Below are positions 23,151-31,879 of a stretch of 64,000 bases of DNA, in pieces (position 1 is the first letter of the stretch; every line of letters begins with the position of its first letter). The stretch is from Hymenobacter sp. YIM 151500-1 (lineage in GTDB: Bacteria > Bacteroidota > Bacteroidia > Cytophagales > Hymenobacteraceae), in NCBI RefSeq assembly GCF_025979885.1, contig NZ_CP110139.1, positions 744,001-808,000 on the forward strand, in the 5' to 3' direction. The position numbers and the translations under genes were made by a program. The notes beneath the pieces were generated by a model. The model searched no databases, was not told the DNA's origin, and was given only the letters and a program-made list of their open reading frames with translations.

Positions 23151-24008
23151 ATGAAAAACCTGCTACTTTTAGCTCCCGCCGCCCTGCTCGGCCTCACTAG
23201 CTGCCAACAACAACCCGCCACGAAAACTGCTGTTGCGGCTCCTGTTCCAATAGCAGCAGCTACAGTGGCGCAAGCTGCCCCTGCTGCAAAGCCGGTAGAA
23301 GCGCCTAAGCCGCAGTTGACGCTAGAAATGCGGGCGTTTCTTAAAGCAAATGATTTATCGCCACTGTGGCGTACGGTGATTGAGGATGAAAATCCAGTAC
23401 AAAATGGCTTTTTTGGCAAAGACAACTACCGAATCGAATTTGTATTTACTTCGGTAAAGCGCGATGAAAGTAATCCAGCATTATTCCATGTGGAAGGCAA
23501 GAATAGATTCAAGAAAATCATAACCCCGTTTTCGGGTACTATATATCTTACTCAATTGCTTGACCAGCAGCCAGAAGACGAGGCCAGTGGTTTATCAACA
23601 GTCTTAAATTCTTACGTTGTCTTAGGGGACTTCGCTTTTATAGAGCAAGCTGCTGCTGCTGCTGGCCGCTTTAGAGGCACTGTAATGCTGGATCTTCATA
23701 TAGATGATAACGGATTGCCACAACGTGAGTATTCTTTGGGAGGAAAACACGGCGCACTGGGAGCCGGCTATATCTTTAAAGGAGAATGGGTGAGTGCATC
23801 TACCAAAAAAACAAAGTCTGTAGTATTTGCCGACGACTTTTTAAGAGTTGGTGATACAGTGCTGGAGGATTTTTCGATCGGAGAGCGTGGTGAAGGAGTT
23901 AACCCCAAATACGCCAAGCTCGGTTGGGACACCTATTGGGAGAACGAGGAGTGGTGGGCCGAGCCGGGCACCGTCACGGCGCAGGCGGCAGCAACCGACA
24001 GCCTGTAA
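23151..24008 (+). CDS. Putative lipoprotein of unknown function
   Basis: A 285-residue protein with a lipoprotein signal peptide; the lipobox is LTSC (Cys17), so it is probably anchored in an outer or inner membrane leaflet. An Ala/Pro-rich linker (residues 20-55) precedes a soluble domain with NYRIEFVFTSVKRDE, LFHVEGKNRFKKIITPFSGTI, and GTVMLDLHIDDNGLPQREY. Base composition is lower in GC than neighbouring genes, with plain A/T-ending codons, suggesting more recent acquisition. No named family recognised. Confidence 0.65.
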   Translation: MKNLLLLAPAALLGLTSCQQQPATKTAVAAPVPIAAATVAQAAPAAKPVEAPKPQLTLEMRAFLKANDLSPLWRTVIEDENPVQNGFFGKDNYRIEFVFTSVKRDESNPALFHVEGKNRFKKIITPFSGTIYLTQLLDQQPEDEASGLSTVLNSYVVLGDFAFIEQAAAAAGRFRGTVMLDLHIDDNGLPQREYSLGGKHGALGAGYIFKGEWVSASTKKTKSVVFADDFLRVGDTVLEDFSIGERGEGVNPKYAKLGWDTYWENEEWWAEPGTVTAQAAATDSL

Positions 24009-24038
24009 GTCACCACAAAATTTTAGCAAAAATTTCAG

Positions 24039-24051
24039 CTAATTGAATTAG
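24039..24051. promoter_or_regulatory. Candidate operator palindrome of the XRE-S24 gene
   Basis: ctaattgaattag is a perfect 13-bp palindrome. It lies about 20 bp upstream of the -7 box, thus over the expected -33 region, where binding would block RNA polymerase. Autoregulation is inferred from the regulator family. Confidence 0.35.
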
Positions 24052-24071
24052 TATTCGCGTACTTGCGTTTG

Positions 24072-24079
24072 TACCTTCG
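24072..24079 (+). promoter_or_regulatory. -7 box TACCTTCG of the XRE-S24 gene
   Basis: TACCTTCG, one mismatch from TAnnTTTG, 51 nt before the ATG at 24131. Confidence 0.45.
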
Positions 24080-24130
24080 CGAGCCGGTAATTCTTTGCCG
24101 TTGAAGCCATTTCCCCCGGCTCCCAGCAGT

Positions 24131-24943
24131 ATGATCAACACGAACCTGAAATTCTGGCGGCGCGAACTAGGCCTGACCCAGGCCCAAATAGCCGAAAAAC
24201 TAGGTATCAAGCGCTCTTTGGTAGGCGCCTACGAGGAAGGTCGCGCCGAGCCCAAGCTCGTTACTCTCGTCAACATGGCCCGCCTGTTTGGAATTTCCCT
24301 GGATGCGCTGGTGACGACGGATTTCAGCAAGAAGAAAAACGCCAAAGCCGCGCTGTTGCAGCTGCAAACGCAGAACACCCCGCCCACCGAGCCCACGCCC
24401 ACCCGCCCCGGCGGCAATCTGCGCGTACTGGCCCTGACCGTGGACAAGGAGCAGAACGAGAACATCGAGTTGGTGCCGCAGAAAGCCGCGGCCGGCTACC
24501 TCAACGGCTACGCCGACCCCGAGTACCTCGAAGAGCTGCCCAAGTTCCGTCTGCCCATGCTGGGCAGCACCGGCACCTACCGCGCCTTCGAAATTGCTGG
24601 TGATTCTATGTTGCCCATTGCTTCGGGCACCGTCATCGTAGGCCGGTACGTCGACGACTGGATGAGCATTAAGGATGGCACGCCGTGCATCGTGGTCAGC
24701 AGCAAGGAGGGTATCGTGTTTAAACGCGTGTTCAACCGCCTCAAGGACGCCGCCATGCTGGCCTTGCATTCCGACAACCCCGTGTACTCGCCCTACGAGA
24801 TTGACGTGGAGGACGTGGTGGAAATCTGGGAGGCCAAAGCCTACATCAGCAGCACCTTCCCCATTGCTGACCTCTCGCTTAACCGCCTGGCCAGCATCGT
24901 ACTCGACTTGCAGCAGCAGGTCAGCACCATGAAGAAGGTGTAA
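24131..24943 (+). CDS. XRE-family regulator with C-terminal S24 (LexA/CI-like) domain
   Basis: A 270-residue transcription regulator. The N-terminal HTH_3 DNA-binding domain reads NLKFWRRELGLTQAQIAEKLGIKRSLVGAYEEGR..P, followed by a linker with PT repeats (residues 80-105). The S24 domain has FEIAGDSMLPI (catalytic-type Ser in GDSM, about residue 158) and GIVFKRVF (Lys, about residue 199), the Ser-Lys dyad of LexA/CI autoproteases; the usual Ala-Gly cleavage pair is not evident, although VPQKAAAGYLNGY just before the domain is a plausible site. Such regulators answer DNA damage, but this type is common in Bacteroidota chromosomes without any prophage. No phage gene lies nearby. Confidence 0.85.
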   Translation: MINTNLKFWRRELGLTQAQIAEKLGIKRSLVGAYEEGRAEPKLVTLVNMARLFGISLDALVTTDFSKKKNAKAALLQLQTQNTPPTEPTPTRPGGNLRVLALTVDKEQNENIELVPQKAAAGYLNGYADPEYLEELPKFRLPMLGSTGTYRAFEIAGDSMLPIASGTVIVGRYVDDWMSIKDGTPCIVVSSKEGIVFKRVFNRLKDAAMLALHSDNPVYSPYEIDVEDVVEIWEAKAYISSTFPIADLSLNRLASIVLDLQQQVSTMKKV

Positions 24944-24999
24944 ACAAATACGTCATTGCGAGCAGAGCGAAGCAATCCGGTCTACTCAAAGTGCGAAGT

Positions 25000-25059
25000 G
25001 TCCGAAATCTGAAAGCCCCTGACGTCAGAGTAGATGTTAGGGGCTTTCAGATTTCGGAC
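25000..25059. terminator. Strong hairpin after the XRE-S24 gene
   Basis: Arms 25000-25022 and 25037-25059 (gtccgaaatctgaaagcccc and its complement) pair over 23 bp with one mismatch. It follows a tcattgcgagcagagcgaagcaat repeat at 24953-24976. It may terminate the regulator gene or be a small palindromic element. Confidence 0.55.
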
Positions 25060-25174
25060 GCTTTACTTCTGCTTTTCGGCAGAGACAGTTAGGAAGAAGC
25101 TGAAGCTTGGGCCGCATTTCAACTTCTCGTTCCTGCTCTGCGTAAGCCCATCCATCAACCCAACTCCTGACCCC

Positions 25175-25894
25175 ATGCTAAAAATCATTCCGGCCACCGA
25201 CCGCCACCACGCCGCGCCTGTGCACTGGCTGAGCAGCTACTTCCTGTTTAGCTTCGCCGACTACTACGACCCGAAAAACGTGCAGTTTGGGCCGCTACGC
25301 GTCTTCAACGACGACACCATTCAGGGCAACTCGGGCTTTCCGCAGCACCCGCACTCCGAAATGGAAATCGTGACCCTGGTGCTCGACGGGGAACTCACCC
25401 ACGAGGATACCGTGAGCAACCGGGCTACCATCAAGAAAGGCGAAGTGCAGCGCATGACGGCCGGTACAGGCCTGGCGCACAGCGAGCAAAACAACACCGA
25501 CAAGCCAGCCCACATCTACCAGCTGTGGTTTGTGCCCAACCAGAAAGGCCTGGCCCCCAGCTACGAGCAGAAGGATTTGGATTTTCTGGATTCCAAGAAC
25601 GAGCTGGTGCCGTTGGTATCGGGGCAGAAAGTGCTGGAAGATGTGGTGTACATGAACTCTAACAGCACGATTTACTGGTGCAACTTGGGGGAGAATAAGA
25701 CCGTTGCGTTTAAAACCTTTCCTATTCGCAATACCTTTATCTACGTGAAGGAGGGCGCCCTTTACATTAATGGCGTTGATGTGGGCCCCAACGACCAAGT
25801 TCGCTCCACCGACGAGCACGTGCTGGAAATCCGAGCCTCCCGCGACGCGCAGTTCATCCTGATTGATCTGCCGGGCACGGAGGCTAACTTCTAG
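25175..25894 (+). CDS. Pirin-family bicupin (YhhW-like)
   Basis: A 239-residue pirin-like protein. The N-terminal cupin has the family signature GFPQHPHSEMEIVTLVLDGELTHED, where the His and Glu residues bind a metal, then RMTAGTGLAHSEQNN and AHIYQLWFVPNQKG. The second cupin lacks metal ligands, as usual. Some members (YhhW) act on quercetin; others may be regulatory, so the reaction here is open. ATG 25175 was chosen because it begins MLKIIPATDRHHA; the upstream in-frame extension runs through a hairpin. The GAF gene starts 24 bp downstream on the same strand and is probably co-transcribed. Confidence 0.9.
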   Translation: MLKIIPATDRHHAAPVHWLSSYFLFSFADYYDPKNVQFGPLRVFNDDTIQGNSGFPQHPHSEMEIVTLVLDGELTHEDTVSNRATIKKGEVQRMTAGTGLAHSEQNNTDKPAHIYQLWFVPNQKGLAPSYEQKDLDFLDSKNELVPLVSGQKVLEDVVYMNSNSTIYWCNLGENKTVAFKTFPIRNTFIYVKEGALYINGVDVGPNDQVRSTDEHVLEIRASRDAQFILIDLPGTEANF

Positions 25895-25918
25895 CGTGCT
25901 GTCTTTCTCTTCCCTGGC

Positions 25919-26638
25919 ATGGCCACCGAGTTTCCGCAGAGCCTCATTCCCGAACACGATGCCGCGCGCCTGCGCACACTGCATCACTACCAGATTGTCA
26001 ACACGACGGCCGAACCCATTTTCGACGACTACGTGGCGTGGGCGGCGCAGCTGTTCAACACGCCCATTGCGCTGATTTCGCTGGTTGACGAAAGCTACGT
26101 GCACTTCAAGGCGGTGGCCGGGGCCGAGGGCGTACCCGGCCTGAACCGTCCTGACAGCATGTGCTCGGCCGCCATTCTGCTGGATACGCCGGTGGTGACC
26201 GGGGACTACTCGGCGGAAAGCTGCCGCCTGATCAGCACCGATGTGGCTCAGGCTTTCGGCCTCAACTTCTACGCTGGCTCGGCCCTGCGCATGCCCGACG
26301 GGGCGCGCATTGGCATGCTGGCCGTCATCGGGCGCGAGGCCCGCAGTATCTCCTCCACCGAGGAAGTTACGCTCAGCCGCCTGGCCGCGCTGGTAAGCCG
26401 CACCATCGAGCTGCGCCTACACTACCTGCTGGCTCAGCGGCCCGATGGTTGGGAAGCAGCCCAGCGTGAGCTGGCCGAGAGCCTCGACGAAAATGCCGCC
26501 CTGGCCCGCTATATCAAGTCCCGCAACAGCCGCGTCGACTTAGATGACGATGATGTGCTGGCCTTAGTAAACCGGCGCCTGAAAAGCCTGGAGAACATCT
26601 TGGAGCGGCGGATGCAGGTAGTGCCACAAGCACAGTAG
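25919..26638 (+). CDS. GAF-domain protein
   Basis: A 239-residue cytoplasmic protein with one GAF domain covering about residues 20-165: FDDYVAWAAQLFNTPIALISLVDES, the mid-part SMCSAAILLDTPVVTGDYSAES, and FYAGSALRMPDGARIGMLAVIGREAR. This form (LISLVDE..FKA..G, then C..AI) is the one often fused to Bacteroidota kinases, here free-standing, so it may be a small-molecule or redox sensor. The C-terminal 70 residues are charged and helical. It starts 24 bp after the pirin gene and the pair ends in a strong hairpin at 26786. Confidence 0.8.
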   Translation: MATEFPQSLIPEHDAARLRTLHHYQIVNTTAEPIFDDYVAWAAQLFNTPIALISLVDESYVHFKAVAGAEGVPGLNRPDSMCSAAILLDTPVVTGDYSAESCRLISTDVAQAFGLNFYAGSALRMPDGARIGMLAVIGREARSISSTEEVTLSRLAALVSRTIELRLHYLLAQRPDGWEAAQRELAESLDENAALARYIKSRNSRVDLDDDDVLALVNRRLKSLENILERRMQVVPQAQ

Positions 26639-26785
26639 GCCGCTAGCGGCAAGCTGTTCCCGACTTCGGGTAGCAGTGCTGTTCTGGGGCAACGGGCCTC
26701 CAGATTTGTATTTGTCGGGAACTTAGGCCCCCTGAAAACAAATTGCTACCTGAAGCACACACGGCGTATCGTTGTGCTTAATTCA

Positions 26786-26844
26786 CCCCTACTCTAAATA
26801 GCAACGCAGGCCTGTCAAGCCGGCGTTGCTATTTAGAGCAGGGG
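26786..26844. terminator. Hairpin between convergent genes
   Basis: Arms ctctaaatagcaacgc (26792-26807) and the exact complement (26823-26838), extended outward by cccct/agggg. It lies between the GAF gene and a convergent minus-strand gene; no long T-tract follows, so termination is inferred from position. Confidence 0.6.
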
Positions 26845-26860
26845 TTGGAAACCAAATTTT

Positions 26861-27193
26861 CTACGCTGTAAGTACTAACAATTTATGAATGCAAACTAGT
26901 AGACATAAGAAGATGATATAACCAAAAGTGGCGACTGTATAGCAAAACAACATTTGTGGAAATAGGTAAACCACACGCTTGAAATAATGCTTTGATGGAT
27001 AAAAAAAGGCTCTTATCAAACTGTATAAACCGCTGATTGTTATTGCTGTTACACTGTAAGCCAGCAATGATTTAAGATCAGGCAACTCATTTCTGCTGTG
27101 GCCAGATAAAACTGTGGCAAAGCCAAAACAGCAAGAAAGAAGTATTAATACGGCCGGCTGCTTTATTAAGTAATTAGTGATACTAACTCTCAT
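26861..27193 (-). CDS. Small AT-rich membrane protein, hypothetical
   Basis: A 110-residue protein with three to four hydrophobic helices (PAVLILLSCCFGFATVL, LLAYSVTAITISGLYSLIRAFF, VATFGYIIFLCLLVCI). The sequence is markedly AT-richer than every neighbour and uses codons rare in the rest of the window, pointing to recent transfer. No family recognised. The start at 27193 lies only 9 nt after the stop of the M2 peptidase gene on the same strand, so it may be read through from it. Confidence 0.5.
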   Translation of the reverse strand: MRVSITNYLIKQPAVLILLSCCFGFATVLSGHSRNELPDLKSLLAYSVTAITISGLYSLIRAFFYPSKHYFKRVVYLFPQMLFCYTVATFGYIIFLCLLVCIHKLLVLTA

Positions 27194-27202
27194 AAATGAA
27201 AT

Positions 27203-29053
27203 TTACATCGTGTACTTGCGGCCTTTGTTCTGCTGCTTCAGGTAAGCCATCAGCGGCTCGAAGTACTCGACCATGGCGCGGGCGGAGAGGTCTTCGCCGG
27301 TTTTTTCCTTGAGCACGGTGCGCCAGTCTTTGCTGGAGCCGGGGCGCATGATGTCGGCCAGGAACTGGCCCACCTCCTTGCTGCCGTAGTAGTTGGTGGC
27401 GTGCGGGTCCTGCTTCAGAATCTTCTTGGCAATGTGGTCGTGCAGCTGGAACAGGATGACGTACGACAGGGCGTAGTCATAGTACTGGGCGGGGTCGTCG
27501 TTAATGTGGGTTTTGGTGGCCGGGTCGAGGTAGTTTTCGCCGCGCGCGGTGGGCGGCACAATGCCCTGGTATTGCTTGCAGAGCTGCCACCAGCGGGCGT
27601 TGAGCTGGTCGGCGGGCAGCTTGTCGGCGTAGAACGAGTTTTCCCACTCACTCATCACGCCCGAGGCAAACGGAATGAATACGGCGTAGTTCAGGGCCTC
27701 CTTGAGCAGGGTTTGGGTCTGGTCGGTTTTGGCATTGGCGTCCACCAGGCTCAGGCCGGCCAGGAAGGGTTTCTGGGTAGCGGCCAGGCCCATCAACGAG
27801 CCCATGGCTTCGTGGTAGGCGCGGTTGGCGCCCTGGCGTAGGAGCACCGGCACCTGGGGGTTGGTGTAGGTGAGGTAGTAGTAGATGTGACCCAGCTCGT
27901 GGTGGGTGGTTTCGTACCACTCGGTGTTGCCCTCCACGCTCATCAGGCTGCGCACGTCCTGGTTCAGGTCCAGGTGCCAGGCCGAGGCGTGGTTGTTTTT
28001 CTTGTAGGTGGCGTCTTTGGGCAAGGGGTAGAGGCTAGACTTCTCGTAAAAGGACTGCGGCAAAGCCGGAAAACCCAGGCTCTGGTAGAACCGCTCGGCT
28101 TGCTGCACCTGCCACTCGGCGCCCTTCTTAGCCAGTACGGGGTCGATGTTAAGGCCCTGCACGTCCACCATGGCACTCCAGTCCTGGCCCCAACGGTTGG
28201 GCAGCCAGGAGGCGGGCAGGTAGTCGGGCACCTGCTTCACCCCGTACTTCTTGGCCAGCTCGTAGCGGGCGTAGGTGTGCAGCTCCCGGTACAGGGGCCG
28301 CAGCTCCTCGTTGATTTTGCGCACCAGCTGCATCATTTCCTCCCGGCTCAGTCCGTAGTCGGAGGCCTGGTAGGTGAAGTAGTCGGGGTAGCCGAGGGCC
28401 TGCACGGTCTGGTTGCGCAGCTCGCGCAGGTTGAGCAGGCCGTCCTTGAGCGTGGGGCCGATGGCCTTGCTGGCCTCCCAGATTTGCTGGCGCTTCAGCG
28501 GGTTCCGCTCCTTACGCAGCAGCTCGTCGAGGTCGTTTGTCGTCACCGACTTGCCGGCGTACTTGTAGTCGAAACCGTAGAGCTTTTCGGTTTGGGCGGT
28601 TTCGGCCTTGATGCGGCGCTTCACCACGTCGGCAATGGTCTGGGGCGAGTTGGCGGCGTTGTAGAGGGCCGTTTGCAGCTGCTTGACTTGCAGCTCCGTG
28701 AGGTCCTGCTTGTGCTCCAGCAGCTCCCGCAGGCGCTGAATGTTCTGCGTGGAGCCCATGAAGGCCGCCAGCCGCTCATTGGCGCGAGCCGTGGCGCCGG
28801 CGTTGCTGGTGTCGCCAGCCACAATACGGGTGTTGGAGCGCCACTCCGCTTCAGCGGATTGCGTGTAGAGGCGCTGGTACTCGGCGGAGTATTGGGTGAG
28901 GAACTGCTCGGCCTGGTCGCGCCAGTTGGGCGCAGCCGCGGACTGCGGCGCGGCCGTTGCAGGGGTAGCGGGGACCGTGGCTGTTTGCGTGGCCGTGGGG
29001 GAGCAGGCAGCCAGGGTAGCGGCAGTGAGGAGTGGGAGGAAAGCGCGGGGCAT
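27203..29053 (-). CDS. M2-family peptidyl-dipeptidase (ACE-like), lipoprotein
   Basis: A 616-residue zinc metallopeptidase of the angiotensin-converting-enzyme family M2, which removes C-terminal dipeptides. A lipobox (LAACS, Cys16) follows a short signal, so it is probably a periplasmic lipoprotein. The zinc motif is TTHHELGHIYYYLTY near residue 385 (a HExxH form), with the third ligand in NRAYHEAMGSLMGL about 25 residues later. Further ACE-like landmarks are NNHASAWHLDL and the C-terminal YYDYALSYVILFQLHDHIAKKIL. Length is usual for the bacterial enzymes. It may process peptides in the periplasm; the TA pair lies directly upstream. Confidence 0.92.
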   Translation of the reverse strand: MPRAFLPLLTAATLAACSPTATQTATVPATPATAAPQSAAAPNWRDQAEQFLTQYSAEYQRLYTQSAEAEWRSNTRIVAGDTSNAGATARANERLAAFMGSTQNIQRLRELLEHKQDLTELQVKQLQTALYNAANSPQTIADVVKRRIKAETAQTEKLYGFDYKYAGKSVTTNDLDELLRKERNPLKRQQIWEASKAIGPTLKDGLLNLRELRNQTVQALGYPDYFTYQASDYGLSREEMMQLVRKINEELRPLYRELHTYARYELAKKYGVKQVPDYLPASWLPNRWGQDWSAMVDVQGLNIDPVLAKKGAEWQVQQAERFYQSLGFPALPQSFYEKSSLYPLPKDATYKKNNHASAWHLDLNQDVRSLMSVEGNTEWYETTHHELGHIYYYLTYTNPQVPVLLRQGANRAYHEAMGSLMGLAATQKPFLAGLSLVDANAKTDQTQTLLKEALNYAVFIPFASGVMSEWENSFYADKLPADQLNARWWQLCKQYQGIVPPTARGENYLDPATKTHINDDPAQYYDYALSYVILFQLHDHIAKKILKQDPHATNYYGSKEVGQFLADIMRPGSSKDWRTVLKEKTGEDLSARAMVEYFEPLMAYLKQQNKGRKYTM

Positions 29054-29062
29054 TAGAGTTGG

Positions 29063-29452
29063 TTAGGAAAAGCGTTGTAAACCGACATACAAATCAAATT
29101 TGTCGCCGGCGGTCAGCACGGGAATATTCTCAGTCAACGCTTGGGCGATGATCAGTCGGTCAAATGGGTCGCGGTGATTTTCATCGGGATAAGCTAGAGA
29201 AGCTACTCGGAGAAAGTGCGCCGGTTGCAACGGAAGGGTGTCAATGCCGCGGCGGGTTGCGGCCGCCATACTTGTTGACAAATCAATAGCTAGCTTGTGA
29301 GAACTGATTTTAATAGCCATTTCCCACCACGTGGCCGCACTAACCAACAAGGTGTTGTTGGTATCGAGTAGTAACGCCGAAGCACTTGCGGAAAGTTGTG
29401 GATTATTGCTTTGATACCAAAGCAGCATGTGGGTATCGAGTAGTATCCGCAT
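29063..29452 (-). CDS. PIN-domain toxin (VapC-like)
   Basis: A 129-residue PIN-domain ribonuclease of the Sll0205/VapC type. The acidic residues expected for Mg2+ binding are visible: D in LLDTHMLLWY (residue 6), E in VSAATWWEMAIK, D in RDPFDRLIIAQA, and the final D in TAGDKFDLY. Such toxins cut RNA and are neutralised by the adjacent antitoxin. ATG 29452 (MRILLDTH) lies 3 nt after the stop of the antitoxin gene; a TTG one codon upstream could also be used. A toxin-antitoxin operon is thus well supported. Confidence 0.88.
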   Translation of the reverse strand: MRILLDTHMLLWYQSNNPQLSASASALLLDTNNTLLVSAATWWEMAIKISSHKLAIDLSTSMAAATRRGIDTLPLQPAHFLRVASLAYPDENHRDPFDRLIIAQALTENIPVLTAGDKFDLYVGLQRFS

Positions 29453-29455
29453 CAA

Positions 29456-29695
29456 TCAATAGTCCTTGAAATCTTCTAAAGACTCATTGAAATCATCGGA
29501 CATCCATATTTTACCTTGTAATTCGCCCACGCCCTGACGACGCTGCTCCGCCAGTTTGTCTTTTGACACGCCGCTACTGCTCAATGTGCCCGTAGCGCGG
29601 CGCTGGGCCAGAAAATCAGCGAAATCCACTACCTCCTGCTGTAGCTCAGCAGGCAAGGACTCCAGCGTTTGCAAAAGGTGTTGTACGTGTACCAT
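29456..29695 (-). CDS. DUF2281-type antitoxin
   Basis: A 79-residue protein placed directly before the PIN toxin. The N-terminal half VQHLLQTLESLPAELQQEVVDFADFL matches the DUF2281 / VapB-like pattern (LP...Q.EVxDFxxFL). The acidic C-terminal part (KIWMSDDFNESLEDF) is typical of antitoxin tails that wrap the toxin active site. No ribbon-helix-helix domain is visible, so autoregulation is uncertain. Confidence 0.85.
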   Translation of the reverse strand: MVHVQHLLQTLESLPAELQQEVVDFADFLAQRRATGTLSSSGVSKDKLAEQRRQGVGELQGKIWMSDDFNESLEDFKDY

Positions 29696-29747
29696 ACCAC
29701 AAGGGAAAGCAAGCGAATAGTTTTCCGGTTCCGTTGGCGTTGCTGCT

Positions 29748-30698
<951 letters not shown>

Positions 30699-30769
30699 GG
30701 CGGCGTAAACGAGCCGCGGGCGTTGGCAGTTGCGTGCCGTAGGCAGTACCGCTGGCTCTGTAGCCGGCG

Positions 30770-30841
30770 CACGAGCCGCAGGCGAGTATTCGGAATTTCG
30801 CCGGGTGAATCTCGCGCGTGGAAACTCGCCTGCGGCTCGTG
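30770..30841. repeat. Inverted repeat (hairpin) between mtfA-like and phosphatase genes
   Basis: Arms cacgagccgcaggcgagt (30770-30787) and exact complement (30824-30841). A partial third copy, acgagccgcgggcg, lies at 30709-30722 near the mtfA-like start. The region separates two minus-strand genes. Confidence 0.65.
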
Positions 30842-30872
30842 TGCCGAGTAAAACTCAGCGGTAGTTGCCGCA

Positions 30873-31223
30873 CTATAGCTCCGGCAGGTGCTCGTGCAGC
30901 CGTTCGCGCAGCAGGTCTTGCAGCACGTGGTCGAGGAACTGGAATTTGTCGGGGATGCGCAGGGTGATGAGGGGCTTGCCGGCCAGGGCCTCGGCGAACT
31001 TATGGCGCAGCAAGTCGGCGTGCTTGCGCTCCATCACAAACACCACATCGGCCCAGCCTAGGTGGCCGGCCGTGACGCGCACCCGGGCGCCGGGCTCGGT
31101 GCCGGCCGAGCGGGCCACGTAGGTGGCGTGCCCATCGAAGAGGTGCTCGGCCGTGAGGCTGCGCCAGCGGTTTTGGCTGCAAATAAACAAGAGCTGGCGG
31201 GCGCCGGCAGGGACTACAGACAC
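30873..31223 (-). CDS. Low-molecular-weight protein tyrosine phosphatase-like protein
   Basis: A 116-residue protein resembling LMW-PTP. It keeps a C(x)5R loop in LFICSQNRWRSLTAEHLF (Cys15, Arg21) and the GTEPGARVRVT turn. The general-acid region near the C-terminus reads RIPDKFQFLDHVLQDLL, with Asp in IPDKF replacing the usual DP motif. It is shorter than the 150-residue classical enzymes, as in the Bacteroidota protein-tyrosine-phosphatase subfamily. The start codon is GTG at 31223. A TATGTTTG box at 31278-31285 may be its promoter. Substrate unknown. Confidence 0.75.
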   Translation of the reverse strand: MSVVPAGARQLLFICSQNRWRSLTAEHLFDGHATYVARSAGTEPGARVRVTAGHLGWADVVFVMERKHADLLRHKFAEALAGKPLITLRIPDKFQFLDHVLQDLLRERLHEHLPEL

Positions 31224-31387
31224 GGGAGAGAAGCTTCAGAATGGAGCCGCAGCCGGCGAGCTGCGGCTATCAGCGGGCAAACATACGCAGACGCAAGCCT
31301 TAACCGTGCCCGCCGCGGTGCATATAGCCAGCAGCGGCGTCCGCCCACGGCGGTTCGCTTTTCCACCCTTTGCATCCGCGACTTATC

Positions 31388-31618
31388 ATGGCCGACAACC
31401 AACAACCCTCCACTCCGCAAGACGACCAGCAGGCCCTCAACACCCAGCGCGGCACCGGCCAAACCGGCCAGCAGCCCATCATCGACGCTGGCGAAGGCGT
31501 GCAAATGGGCGATGCCCGCTACCACCTGCACAGCGCCGCTAAAGGCGACGAAGACTATATCAACGGCGACACTGGCAAAGACGACAGCGTGCAGAAACCC
31601 GAACAGGACAAGCTGTAA
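31388..31618 (+). CDS. Small hydrophilic protein, hypothetical
   Basis: A 76-residue protein (MADNQQPSTPQDDQQALN...) that is rich in Gln, Asp, Gly and Thr with no hydrophobic segment, likely intrinsically disordered. Such Q/D/G-rich small proteins are frequently stress-associated in Bacteroidota, but no assignment can be made. A good rho-independent terminator follows 22 bp after the stop, which supports a real transcript. Confidence 0.6.
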   Translation: MADNQQPSTPQDDQQALNTQRGTGQTGQQPIIDAGEGVQMGDARYHLHSAAKGDEDYINGDTGKDDSVQKPEQDKL

Positions 31619-31640
31619 TTGCAGACCGACGCTTACACCA

Positions 31641-31675
31641 AAACGCCTGCTCCACTTAGTGGGGCAGGCGTTTTT
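31641..31675 (+). terminator. Rho-independent terminator
   Basis: aaacgcctgctcc-loop-ggggcaggcgttttt: a GC-rich stem (31641-31653 with 31661-31670) followed by a run of T residues, right after the small hydrophilic protein gene. Confidence 0.85.
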
Positions 31676-31696
31676 GATTCCGTTATAGAGGACGGT

Positions 31697-31864
31697 TGTC
31701 ATTCCGAGCACAGCGAGGAATCTGGGTTTCAGATAATGTGGATCTGAAAACTTCGTCTATACTGCGTTGGTCTTCTCAGTGGCTGTGTGTGGCGTCACCG
31801 AAATCCGCGCAATTCGAGCAGCCCGATTAATCCTTTCAGATTCCTCCCTACGGTCGGAATGACA
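31697..31864. repeat. Inverted pair of the TCATTCCGAG repeat
   Basis: Left unit tgtcattccgagcacagc...gaatctg (31697-31724) and a diverged inverted right unit (31837-31864, cagattcct...cggaatgaca). The same family forms a perfect pair at 51880-52059. No gene lies inside. Confidence 0.65.
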
Positions 31865-31879
31865 CGGTGGCCGACTAGG

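Noticed and set aside
24131..24943. Prophage remnant around the XRE-S24 regulator
   Set aside because: Neighbours are a lipoprotein, pirin and GAF genes; no integrase, structural gene or att-like repeats.
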